From contig JBKJKJ010000555.1 of assembly GCA_046597455.1 (NCBI GenBank), forward strand, positions 1 to 22,483: 22,483 nt of DNA. The letters are read 5' to 3'. The stretch's first letter is position 1. Every line of letters starts with the position of its first letter. This document shows, piece after piece, positions 1-7,229 of the stretch. A model generated the notes under the pieces. The model saw only the letters and a list, made by a program, of their open reading frames with translations. It was not told the origin of the DNA and made no database searches. The position numbers and the translations under genes were made by a program. This DNA comes from JAQGMV01 sp046597455 (GTDB lineage: Bacteria > Pseudomonadota > Gammaproteobacteria > Burkholderiales > SG8-41).

Positions 1-73
1 GTCGAAGGTGTGAACGCTGTGCCCGGCTGGGCGCATAGTCTGCGCAGCGCGTGCCGAGTCAGGCGGTTTATCT

Positions 74-308
74 TTCGACTTCGCCGCGCTACGCTCACGA
101 CGAACGGATAAACGAAAAAGGCATATCGGGAACCTGCCTCGAGCCGATTGTCGAAAGGCGCGTGCGGTTTTGCATCAGCCTGCCAGACTTCCCTCTGTTC
201 GTGATCGGCGGGACCGAGCGCAGCGAGGGAAACCTGGTGCCGTGATTCCGAAGTTCGCAGCCTATTTCGCTGTCCGTTCGTCGTGAGCGTAGCGATGTGA
301 AGTCGAAG
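74..308. repeat. Inverted repeat pair (arms 74-107 and 274-308)
   Basis: Positions 87-107 are the exact reverse complement of 274-294, 21 bases without a mismatch. The match extends outward through a TTCGACTTC block at 74-86, which pairs with GAAGTCGAA at 295-308 with a few differences in between. The arms enclose about 166 bp. The enclosed DNA has no transposase, so this looks like two opposite copies of a REP-like intergenic repeat and not a mobile element. Confidence 0.7.
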
Positions 309-341
309 CATGAAGGGCATTGTTCGTCGTCCATCCTTCAA

Positions 342-383
342 CTTCGACACCGGTGGCCGTGGCTTGTCCTGAACGTGTCGAAG
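342..383. repeat. REP-like stem-loop
   Basis: CTTCGACAC at 342-350 pairs exactly with GTGTCGAAG at 375-383, leaving a 24-base loop. The following segment to about 400 ends in the same CGAACGG word as the repeat at 74-107, so it probably belongs to the same family. It could act as a transcript-end structure for the decarboxylase genes, but there is no run of T residues on either side. Confidence 0.5.
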
Positions 384-467
384 GGCTCAGAACGAACGGA
401 GTTTCCCGCGAGCTCATGACCGGGACTGCCAGGTTTCCCCCTGTTCGTTCACCGTGCCGAACGCAGC

Positions 468-1049
468 TCAGGCGATCTGGAGCTCTTTCCTCAGCTCCGA
501 AATCACCTGCACCTGCGATTTGGTGCGCCACCGCCTGCGGTTACCGATCGCCTCGTTCTCGACTTCGGGATTGACCTTCATCGCGACGAACACCGGCCCT
601 TTTTTCTCGAGGATGTCCGGCAGCGCTTTCGAGAACGCGTCGAGCTGGTCGAACGCGAAAGCCCGCGGATAACCGGCTGCGCGCGCCATCTCGTCGTACT
701 TGACGTCCTTCGCATTCGGCACCGGTTGCCCGCCCGTCGTCGCGTAGCACTCGTTATCGAGCAGGAAGTGATAGAAGTTCACCGGCTTCTGCTCAGCCAC
801 GGTGATGAGCACCCCGAGGCTCATCTGGAGATCGCCTTCGGAATCGAAGAGAACGATCTTGCGGTGCGGGAGCGCCATCGCCAGCCCGAACGCGAAGCCG
901 CAGTGCCCGCCCATCGCGGGGTCGCCGAGCGGAATGTCGAGCGGTGTATCGCTGATGTTGATCCAGTGCTTGCCGCCACGCCCGGAGACGACGATCGCGT
1001 CGCCGCGGTGTTTGGCGAAAATCTTCAGCATATCTGCGGTGTCGAACAT
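468..1049 (-). CDS. Thiamine-diphosphate decarboxylase, beta (TPP-binding C-terminal) subunit
   Basis: This 193-residue protein is the cofactor-binding half of a split thiamine-diphosphate enzyme of the sulfopyruvate/phosphonopyruvate decarboxylase type, which decarboxylates a 3-substituted 2-oxo acid to the aldehyde. The magnesium-diphosphate motif is visible as GDL at residues 72-74 followed by DN at 98-99, with the typical spacing of about 25 residues, then ATTGGQ. The reading frame runs further upstream, but ATG at 1049 is the right start: it follows AGGAG by a short gap and lies 10 bp after the stop of the alpha gene. The short length and missing pyrimidine domain are explained by that neighbour, so the two should form an alpha2beta2-like enzyme in the cytoplasm. 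The substrate cannot be read from the sequence. Confidence 0.86.
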   Translation of the reverse strand: MFDTADMLKIFAKHRGDAIVVSGRGGKHWINISDTPLDIPLGDPAMGGHCGFAFGLAMALPHRKIVLFDSEGDLQMSLGVLITVAEQKPVNFYHFLLDNECYATTGGQPVPNAKDVKYDEMARAAGYPRAFAFDQLDAFSKALPDILEKKGPVFVAMKVNPEVENEAIGNRRRWRTKSQVQVISELRKELQIA

Positions 1050-1059
1050 GATCGATCTC

Positions 1060-1587
1060 CTATTTCGCGACGAAGCCGTGATACTCGTCGCCGACGAGGA
1101 TCGCAACGGGCCGTTTGGTTTTCTCGGCTTCCTTGAACGCCACGTCGATGCGCGGGGCATCGGCGTCGTTCTCGACGAGGTAATAGTTGATGTTGAAAGC
1201 GTTCAGGAAGCGCTCGGTGTAGACCGCGGCGGTGTCTGTCGTCACGCCGTGGCGCGTCCAGCCTCGCAGGCCCACCATCAGCACCACCGGAACCTCCATG
1301 CCGAGGAGCCAGCCGCGGATCGAGTCGCCGGATTCCATCAGACCCGTATTCTGGATCAGGATGAGCGGCTTCTTCCCGCCGGCATACAGACCCGATGCGA
1401 TCGCCGCCGCCGTGCCTTCACGCGGCACCGCAACGAGCGTGATCGACGGCTCCGCTTTCATGAGCATGTAAAGCCAGTTCGTCTCGCTGTCGGGCAGCCA
1501 TACGACGTGCGTTACGCCGTGCTGCTTCATCTGCGCGAGAACGGTTTCGGGACTGAGATGCGTGGTTGCGGCTACCGTGTCGTTCAT
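1060..1587 (-). CDS. Thiamine-diphosphate decarboxylase, alpha (PYR-domain N-terminal) subunit
   Basis: This 175-residue protein is the pyrimidine-binding half of the split thiamine-diphosphate enzyme encoded with the beta gene just downstream. The Glu that would activate the cofactor is probably E57 in the segment PREGTAAAIASGLY. The LPDSETNWLY stretch near residues 31-40 and the NTGLMESGDS stretch near 80-89 fit ComD-like subunits. ATG at 1587 follows AGGAGGG with about 7 bases between, a strong signal. The 157-bp gap to the SDR gene is larger than elsewhere in the cluster and may hold a separate promoter; a small CCGGG/CCCGG dyad lies in it. Sulfopyruvate decarboxylase is the best-known relative, but many betaproteobacterial homologues have unknown substrates. 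Confidence 0.85.
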   Translation of the reverse strand: MNDTVAATTHLSPETVLAQMKQHGVTHVVWLPDSETNWLYMLMKAEPSITLVAVPREGTAAAIASGLYAGGKKPLILIQNTGLMESGDSIRGWLLGMEVPVVLMVGLRGWTRHGVTTDTAAVYTERFLNAFNINYYLVENDADAPRIDVAFKEAEKTKRPVAILVGDEYHGFVAK

Positions 1588-1744
1588 GTCGAACCCTCCT
1601 ATCGTCGGACCACCTTCATAACGAACCGGGAGGAACCCGGGTCTCTCGTCGTAACCTCTCTACGTTCGGCTCTCTACCCACCGCTCTGCGACGTCGAGCC
1701 GCAGCAACGGTTTTAAAAGAAGAACAGGCTGGTCGCTGCCAGGG

Positions 1745-2539
1745 TCATGCAAACATCATCGCGCCACCGTTGACGTGCAGCGTCTGGCCGGTGATGAAGC
1801 CGCCACCGGGGCCGCACAGAAAGCGCACGACCGACGCGATCTCTTCGCTTTCGCCCAGGCGTCCGAGCGGAATCGTTTTCCTGGGACTTTCACGTTCCGA
1901 GCGGTGCGCCGGGCGCGTCGTGTTGATACTTCCCGGCGACACGCAGTTCACGCGTATGCCATGCTCGGCGAGCTCCCTGGCCAGCACGCGGGTAAGCCCC
2001 ACGAGCCCGTTCTTCGCGGTCGTGTTGTGCGCCTTGCCCGAGTTGCCGAGGAGTACGGCATCCCCCGCGAGGGTGACGATGTTGCCGCCGCCGTTTTCGA
2101 TCATCGACGGCAGGCATGCCTTGATGCAGTGAAAAGATCCGTCGAGCGTGATGGCCATGGTGCTGCGCCACTCCTCGAAGGTCATATCCACGAAGCGAAC
2201 CTCGCGGCGCTGTGACGCGTTGAGGACGAGGATATCCACGCGGCCATATCGCTCCAGGACACCGTCGCGCATCGCTGCCACCGACGCGGCATCGGAGATG
2301 TCGGCCATGAACACCCCGGCATCACCGCCGGACTCGCGGATCTGCCTGGCGACACTGTCGGCGGCTTCCCGCGAGCTGCGGGTGTTGATTGCGACTTTGG
2401 CGCCCGCATCGGCGAGCGAGAGCGAAATCGCGCGCCCGATGTTGATCGCACCGCCCGTGACCAGTGCGACTTTTCCGGCGAGCTCCTGCCCGTTTGCCGT
2501 CACCGCGTCACGCCGTGACTTCAGCGACAGGCACGGCAA
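1745..2539 (-). CDS. SDR-family protein with degenerate catalytic residues
   Basis: Short-chain dehydrogenase/reductase fold, 264 residues from a TTG start at 2539, or 252 from GTG at 2503. The nucleotide-binding motif TGGAINIG (28-35), LNAS (106-109, in place of NAG) and the VNCVSPG stretch (197-203) are clear. Aligned without gaps to E. coli FabG, the catalytic Ser is Gly159 and the catalytic Tyr is Asn172, while Lys176 is kept. The protein can probably bind NAD(P)H but should lack normal SDR acid-base chemistry, unless other residues substitute. The TTG start has AGGAAGG just before it; the GTG start begins the protein closer to the usual SDR N-terminus. The start overlaps the end of the dioxygenase gene, which suggests translational coupling. 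Confidence 0.85.
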   Translation of the reverse strand: MPCLSLKSRRDAVTANGQELAGKVALVTGGAINIGRAISLSLADAGAKVAINTRSSREAADSVARQIRESGGDAGVFMADISDAASVAAMRDGVLERYGRVDILVLNASQRREVRFVDMTFEEWRSTMAITLDGSFHCIKACLPSMIENGGGNIVTLAGDAVLLGNSGKAHNTTAKNGLVGLTRVLARELAEHGIRVNCVSPGSINTTRPAHRSERESPRKTIPLGRLGESEEIASVVRFLCGPGGGFITGQTLHVNGGAMMFA

Positions 2540-3423
2540 CGCCTTCCTGCTCGCACGTGTTGGCCACGTCGCTGACCGTGGTGCGGTGCATGTCCCGCAC
2601 CCAGCGCAGGTCGTCGTAATCGGTGCCGCGATGCAGCGTGCATCGGTTGTCCCACATCACGAGGTCTTTCGCGCGCCAGCGATGCGTGTAGACGAACTGC
2701 CGCTGCGAGGTATGCGCGATGAGCTCGTCGATCAGTGCGCGGCCTTCGGCCTTCGGCCTCCGGCATGCCGAAAATCCGTCCGGCGTGGGAGGCGATGTAA
2801 AGCGATTTCCTGCCGCTCTCGGGGATCGTGCGGACCAGCAACTGCGGCACCGGAGGCAGCCGTTTTCCTTCGTCAGTCGTGAATTCGGCGAAGCCGCTGC
2901 GCTGGCGCGACGTGGCGATCGAATGCTCCGCGATCAGACCCTTCAGCCTGTTTTTCATCGCAGCGGGAAGCGCGTCGTATGCGGCGCGCTGGTCGGCGAA
3001 TTCGGTGTGCCCGCCCACCGGCGCGATGGTGCGCGAATACAGCAGGGAGCACAGTCCCGGTCGGAATTTGAAAGAACTGTCGGTGTGCCACAACCTGTTA
3101 CCGGCTTTGTACATGCGCTGACGGCTGTTCTCACCCCAGATTTTTCCATCCGACGTGAGGTTCGAGATGTCGGCGAAACTGACGCTCAGCCGGGGCGGCG
3201 AGACTTTGGGGTCGAGTACGCGATCCATTTCGACCGGCCCGAACTGCTCCGAGAATGCGAGATGCTGCTCGGGCGTCAGGTCCTGGTCCGGGAAAACGAG
3301 CACGGCATATTTCCAGAAAGCCTGCTTGATCTCCGACACGTCGCTCCCGGTGAGCCGGCTGAGATCGACGTCCCCTACTTCCGCGGCGAAGTCAGGCGTG
3401 ATGGGGCTCAGCGTGATGCTCAT
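2508..3423 (-). pseudogene. TauD/TfdA-family 2-oxoglutarate/Fe(II) dioxygenase, frameshifted
   Basis: The first 225 or so residues are a normal TauD/TfdA dioxygenase with the iron-binding HxD as H113 and D115 (WHTDSSF). After PEAEGR the frame becomes nonsense. Reading on in the next frame restores the family C-terminus: LIDELIAHT, QFVYTHRW, VMWDNRC, the distal iron ligand in TLHRGTDYD, and the 2-oxoglutarate-binding Arg in MHRTTVS, ending at the TGA at 2508. The break is an exact 7-bp tandem duplication at 2741-2754. Removing one copy gives a 302-residue product. As it stands the frame reads to 2521 without His or Arg of the active site, so the product should be inactive. ATG at 3423 is preferred because AGAGGAG (3432-3438) precedes it. 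The intact enzyme would hydroxylate a small acid or sulfonate. Confidence 0.88.
2741..2754. repeat. 7-bp tandem duplication causing the frameshift
   Basis: GGCCTTC occurs twice in a row at 2741-2747 and 2748-2754, and GGCCTC follows. Deleting one unit restores a continuous dioxygenase reading frame of exactly 303 codons. This is typical of replication slippage on a short repeat. Confidence 0.85.
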
Positions 3424-3752
3424 AGTGTGGTCTCCTCTCTCGAGCGCCATGGTTGTCGCCATGAGCCGATCATAGTAGCAGAGCCGGGCAGGCCGTCCAT
3501 TACATCCCGTGGCGCGCTCGCAGCGCCGCCCTGAACGGGGCGTGTTTCACGGGCTACACCGGCCCTCGCGTTGGTAATAGACTAGTGGAGCGTACCCTTA
3601 GAACCCGTACCACCTTACCGGCGAGCGACGGGCGCGCTCCCGAGCGGGCGGCCGTTGCGAACGTTACTCTCGAAATCACTGATACAGGCCACTAGGCGAC
3701 CGGACGCTCCCGTGCTTCTACGGGGCAGGTTGCGACCCTGCAGGAGGCACAT
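3424..3752. promoter_or_regulatory. Divergent intergenic region between dioxygenase and response regulator
   Basis: These 329 bp separate two genes pointing away from each other, so both leaders and promoters should lie here. Ribosome binding sites are visible at each end. No well-matched -35/-10 pair stands out; TTGGTA near 3574 is the best -35-like word on the plus strand but lacks a good partner. No coding region or recognisable RNA is seen. Confidence 0.45.
3742..3747 (+). promoter_or_regulatory. Ribosome binding site fixing a GTG start
   Basis: AGGAGG lies 5 bases before GTG at 3753 and decides the start of the response regulator. An ATG at 3751 overlaps this GTG but is followed at once by a TGA stop, so it cannot encode a protein. 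Confidence 0.8.
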
Positions 3753-4457
3753 GTGAAAATCCTCGTGGTAGACGATCATCCGCTGATCCGCGAAGCGATG
3801 AGATCGGTGCTGCAGCAGCTCGATTCCGACATCCAGGTCCTCGAGGCCGGCAACTGCGAAGATGCCCTGGCGACCGTCGAGCGCGAGCCGGATCTCGCCC
3901 TCGTGCTGCTCGACCTGCGCATGCCCGGCACCAGCGGACTGGCGGGACTCGAGTCGTTGCGGGAAATGCACCCCGGAATCCCGGTGGTCGTGCTCTCCGC
4001 ATCGGAAGACCGCAACGACGTCATGCGTGCGCTGGACCTGGGCGCGATGGGTTTCATCCCGAAAACGCAACCGAGCCGCGTCATGATCGGGGCTTTGAAG
4101 CTGGTGCTTTCGGGCGGCGTCTACCTGCCGGCGGAGATATTGTCGCAGCCGGCTGCTGCGCCGGCGCTCGCGCAAGGCGAAGCGCCTTATCAGTCGCGTA
4201 CCAGTCCGGTCGACCTGGGCCTCACGCCGCGGCAGACCGAAGTGCTGGCGCTGCTCGTTCAGGGCAAGCCCAACAAGGTGATTTGCCGTGATCTCAATCT
4301 CGCGGAGGGCACGGTGAAGATCCACGTGGCCGCGATCCTCAAGGCGCTCGGGGTCATGAACCGCACGCAGGCCGTGGTCGCGGTGAGCCGGCTGGGACTG
4401 ATGCTCACACCTATAGGACGCAAGACGGCAGCCGAGCCGGCCGCCCCAACTTCGTGA
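3753..4457 (+). CDS. NarL/LuxR-family two-component response regulator
   Basis: Cytoplasmic DNA-binding response regulator of 234 residues. The receiver domain spans about 1-118, with the acidic pair D7-D8, phospho-acceptor D54 in LLDLRMPG, Ser82 and Lys104 (FIPKTQ). After a linker rich in Ala and Pro, a LuxR-type helix-turn-helix runs from about 155 to 217 (LTPRQTEVLALL, then LAEGTVKIHV). Length and domain order are normal for the NarL group. The gene converges on a hybrid histidine kinase 87 bp away, its likely phosphodonor. Its targets are not shown by the sequence. The neighbouring divergent promoter region at 7052-7229 is a reasonable guess, as is its own region at 3424-3752. Confidence 0.92.
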   Translation: MKILVVDDHPLIREAMRSVLQQLDSDIQVLEAGNCEDALATVEREPDLALVLLDLRMPGTSGLAGLESLREMHPGIPVVVLSASEDRNDVMRALDLGAMGFIPKTQPSRVMIGALKLVLSGGVYLPAEILSQPAAAPALAQGEAPYQSRTSPVDLGLTPRQTEVLALLVQGKPNKVICRDLNLAEGTVKIHVAAILKALGVMNRTQAVVAVSRLGLMLTPIGRKTAAEPAAPTS

Positions 4458-4544
4458 TTCTTCACGGGCTTAGAAAGTAGCCTGCCTGCCCGTCGGTTCC
4501 CTGGAGGGACTTGCCGCTCATTGGCGCGCACCCGCGGCGCGCTC

Positions 4545-6206
4545 TCACTCGGTCAGCAACGCGTCGAGCAAAGCCCGCAATTGCGCGGGCGGTACCGGTT
4601 TGTTCAGGTGCCGATATCCGCTGGAGGCGAACTCCGCGAGTCTTTCGGCGCCGATGTCGCCGGTGATGATGGCGGCCGGCACGGCGCTACCGTAGCGTTG
4701 CCGCAGTGCTTCGATTGCCGCCGTCCCCACACCTTCGCGCAGACGATAATCCGCGATGATGCCGTCCGGGCGCAAGCCTCGCCGCTCGAGCGCCTCCTGG
4801 GCCTCCTCGAGCGACGCCGAGGTCACCGGCTCGCAACCCCATTGCCGGAGCAGCATGCCCATGCTGTCGCGTACGGCGCGCTCGTCGTCGATAACCACCA
4901 CGACCTTGCCATCGAGGCGCGTGACCGCCCGTGGCCCGGGCGCACGAACCGCCACGTCGAACGCCGGGTCCAAAGGCACTTCGACTGAAAAATAGGAACC
5001 TCTGCCGATCCTCGAACGCACATCGATGCGATAGCCGAGCAGCACGCTCAGGCGGCGCACGATCGCAAGCCCGAGTCCGAGGCCCTTGCTCCGATCGCGC
5101 TCCTTGTTGCCGATCTGGTAGAACTCTTCGAAGATGCGCGGCAACTCGTGGGGTGCAATACCGATTCCGGTATCCCATACTTCGATGCTCACGTTCGCAC
5201 CGCGCGCCCGGCAGCAGACCATCACGCCGCCCGCGTCGGTATAGCGTATGGCGTTCGCCACGAGGTTGTTCACGATGCGCTGCAGGAGGATCGCATCGCT
5301 TATCACCGCGCGGTGAGAAAGGTGAACGCGCAGCTCCAGGCCCTTGGTGCGCGCGGACGGGCCGAATTCGGCGTTTATCCTTTCGAGCAGCGCGTCGATA
5401 CGAAACGTCGTGATATTGGTTTCGAGCACGCCTGCATCGAGCTTGGAAATATCCATGATCGCGCTGAACAGATTCTCGAGCGCATCGACCGACGAATTGA
5501 TGCTGCGCGTGAGCTCGCGCACCTCGGGCTGATCGACCTTCCCCTCGAGGACGGCGGCATAGAGACCCAGCGCGTGCAGCGGCTGACGCAGGTCGTGGCT
5601 GGCGGCGGCCAGGAACTGTGATTTTGCGCGGTTCGCGGCTTCCGCGTCGCTGCGCGCCGCGGCGTGCCGGCTTACTTCGTGGTTCAAGGCCTCCAGCGCC
5701 AGGCGCAGCGCGCGCATCGGCAGCACGCGCAGCACGAAAAAAACGAGACCCCCGAGGAGCAGCCCCGTCACCGCTGCGATCCCGGTGTGCTGCCACAGCG
5801 GACGTGTGGAGCGCACGATCTGCAACTCGCCCACGCGCTCGCCCGCATCGAACACCCCTGCGGCGAACGAGAGGGACGGCGCGCGAGGGTGCCCGCCCAT
5901 TTCGGCGATCACGCTGCCATCGGCCGCGAGCAGGCGGTTGACCTGGCCTGCGCGTATCAGCGGGGCCCGGGAAAGGAGCTCCTCGATATGGTGGCGGTCG
6001 AAGCGCCACAGATCGGGGTTGCTGCCGACGAACTGGCTCAGCATGCCCGAGCGGACTTCGGCCTCGGTCGCGAGCTCGCCTTTCAGGGCGTTGTAAACGA
6101 TGGTGAAGTATCCCAGCGGCAGTATGAGCGCGACGGCCAGTGCCACGATCGCGGCTACCCAGGTGATGATGCTTGCGACAGGCGCCCGGTCCTGCAGCGG
6201 TTTCAC
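4545..6206 (-). CDS. Hybrid sensor histidine kinase/response regulator
   Basis: Inner-membrane sensor kinase of 553 residues. Two membrane segments, about 12-40 and 141-163, enclose a periplasmic sensor loop of about 100 residues. The HisKA domain has the phospho-acceptor H204 in SHDLRQPLHAL. The ATPase domain shows the N box around N313-N318, DTGIGI at 345-350 and GLGLGL at 375-380. A C-terminal receiver domain (about 432-553) has D440-D441, phospho-acceptor D486 in IADYRL, and K536. The start is GTG at 6206, overlapping the stop of the upstream binding-protein gene in a GTGA arrangement, so translation is probably coupled. This suggests that the periplasmic protein delivers the signal. The nearby NarL-type regulator is the likely output. 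The internal receiver may tune phosphate flow. Confidence 0.93.
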   Translation of the reverse strand: MKPLQDRAPVASIITWVAAIVALAVALILPLGYFTIVYNALKGELATEAEVRSGMLSQFVGSNPDLWRFDRHHIEELLSRAPLIRAGQVNRLLAADGSVIAEMGGHPRAPSLSFAAGVFDAGERVGELQIVRSTRPLWQHTGIAAVTGLLLGGLVFFVLRVLPMRALRLALEALNHEVSRHAAARSDAEAANRAKSQFLAAASHDLRQPLHALGLYAAVLEGKVDQPEVRELTRSINSSVDALENLFSAIMDISKLDAGVLETNITTFRIDALLERINAEFGPSARTKGLELRVHLSHRAVISDAILLQRIVNNLVANAIRYTDAGGVMVCCRARGANVSIEVWDTGIGIAPHELPRIFEEFYQIGNKERDRSKGLGLGLAIVRRLSVLLGYRIDVRSRIGRGSYFSVEVPLDPAFDVAVRAPGPRAVTRLDGKVVVVIDDERAVRDSMGMLLRQWGCEPVTSASLEEAQEALERRGLRPDGIIADYRLREGVGTAAIEALRQRYGSAVPAAIITGDIGAERLAEFASSGYRHLNKPVPPAQLRALLDALLTE

Positions 6207-7051
6207 CGCCGGGCAGCCATCGGCGTGTGGCCGGTGCGGGTCAGGATCTCGCTGCCGGTTTTAGACTGAACGAACTTCACGAACTCGCTGACCGTAGGGG
6301 AGGGTGTCGGCAATGTAACGAGTATCACCGGCTTGTAGAACTTGTAACTGCCGTCGGCGACGTTTGCCGAAGTCGGCGCGACGCCGTCGACGCGCAGCGG
6401 TTTCATTGCGCGCTTCTCGGTCATGATGAGATTGATCGCAGAGGTCGTGATCGCACCGGGCGTTTTCTCGACCCGATCGGCTGCTTCCTGCGCGGTGGCG
6501 ACCACCAGCATGCCCGGCCTGGTCTCGAGCTCGAGCATGGCTCTCTTCCAGTCCGCTGAAAGATCTTTGAGGAAAATCGTGTCGGAGACGCTGGGTGGGC
6601 GAAGCACGAGCCTGATGCGCGTGCCGTCAGGCCAGACGGTCATCCTGCCCTGGTATATCTCGAGGAGCTGCGCACTCGTCACGTTGCCCGCATTGTTCCT
6701 GGCGGAGACGGCGAAAACAAACGGGATGCGGGCGACCTCGGTCGTCACGACTTCGTTCGCGCGGTCGCTTTCAGTCAGTTTGCGCGTGCTGGTCGCGAGG
6801 TCGGCAGCGCCGGAGAGCAGGGCATTGACCCCACCCACTGCGCCGAGGCTGGGAAGAACCGTGATGCTCACCTCGGGGTGCAGCTTCGTGTAGGCATCCC
6901 CCAGCGCTTTCATCGTGCCGAGTGTGGTGCCGGCGCCGCCGATCCGAATCTCGGCGCTGCGCGCGGGCGTGACTGCGAATGCAAGCGCCGCGAGAGCCAC
7001 GGCGCAGAGCCGGACCGAAGCGCTCCGCAAGGGGCCGTACGCGTATGGCAT
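6203..7051 (-). CDS. PstS-like periplasmic substrate-binding protein
   Basis: Secreted binding protein of 282 residues. A signal peptide spans about 1-33, ending PARSA before EIRIGG. The IRIGGAGTTLG start of the mature chain and the later ITTSAINLIM segment resemble phosphate-type (PBP-like) binding proteins, as does the C-terminal FVKFVQSKTGSEIL. ATG at 7051 follows AGGAG by about 8 bases. No ABC permease or ATPase gene is nearby. The gene instead overlaps the sensor kinase gene by 4 bp, so I infer a sensory co-receptor and not a transporter part. The ligand is unknown: the fold resemblance to PstS does not establish phosphate binding. It is transcribed away from the cupin-oxidase operon. 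Confidence 0.87.
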   Translation of the reverse strand: MPYAYGPLRSASVRLCAVALAALAFAVTPARSAEIRIGGAGTTLGTMKALGDAYTKLHPEVSITVLPSLGAVGGVNALLSGAADLATSTRKLTESDRANEVVTTEVARIPFVFAVSARNNAGNVTSAQLLEIYQGRMTVWPDGTRIRLVLRPPSVSDTIFLKDLSADWKRAMLELETRPGMLVVATAQEAADRVEKTPGAITTSAINLIMTEKRAMKPLRVDGVAPTSANVADGSYKFYKPVILVTLPTPSPTVSEFVKFVQSKTGSEILTRTGHTPMAARR

Positions 7052-7124
7052 AACGAGGCTCCTGAAAGGAAGTCCGTCCCAAGCTTAACGCACCCGGCGG
7101 TTAGCCTCCAGTGGCCCCTCGGGT

Positions 7125-7152
7125 ATAGGCGCATGGGCGTAATTCGGCCTAT
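7125..7152. promoter_or_regulatory. Inverted repeat, candidate operator in divergent promoter region
   Basis: ATAGGC at 7125-7130 pairs exactly with GCCTAT at 7147-7152 across 16 bases. It lies in the 178-bp gap between the divergent binding-protein and cupin genes and directly abuts a possible -35 box. Position and symmetry suit a dimeric activator such as the NarL-type regulator in this window, but no binding evidence exists. Confidence 0.3.
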
Positions 7153-7181
7153 TGACCGTGCGCCGGACTCGACTGGAGAAT
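7152..7181 (+). promoter_or_regulatory. Candidate sigma-70 promoter for the cupin-oxidase operon
   Basis: TTGACC at 7152-7157 and GAGAAT at 7176-7181 are separated by 18 bases. They match the consensus at 5 of 6 and 4 of 6 positions. It would start transcription about 40 bases before the cupin ATG. This is a weak prediction in GC-rich DNA. Confidence 0.3.
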
Positions 7182-7229
7182 GGGTTCGCGCGCCGCCCCG
7201 CGAGGTGGCCGATCAAACAGGGGAAAGGC

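Larger units (their letters stand above)
1..467. other. Gene-free left edge with dispersed inverted repeats
   Basis: I see no credible coding region here. The short reading frames have no family resemblance and no ribosome binding site. The stretch is built from related dyad segments containing CGAACGG and TTCGAC-type words, at 74-107, 274-308 and 342-400. Such repeats are common between genes of GC-rich proteobacteria. It lies directly downstream of the minus-strand decarboxylase genes, so its stem-loops could protect or end that transcript, although no T-run follows them. Confidence 0.6.

Noticed and set aside
1..467. CRISPR array or small mobile element at the left edge
   Set aside because: The repeats are inverted and unevenly spaced, not direct repeats with regular spacers, and no transposase or cas-like frame is present.
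4524..4542. GCGCGC/GCGCGC stem between the converging regulator and kinase genes as a terminator
   Set aside because: The arms are a simple palindromic GC repeat and no T-run follows on either strand, so it cannot be separated from background composition.
4687..6009. Overlapping minus-strand frame of 440 codons inside the histidine kinase gene
   Set aside because: It is extremely Arg/Ala-rich, typical of an off-frame reading of GC-rich DNA. The kinase frame carries all HisKA, ATPase and receiver motifs.
6203..7051. Calling the binding protein PstS of a phosphate ABC transporter
   Set aside because: No pstC, pstA, pstB or phoU gene is nearby and the gene overlaps a sensor kinase gene. Fold resemblance alone does not show phosphate binding.
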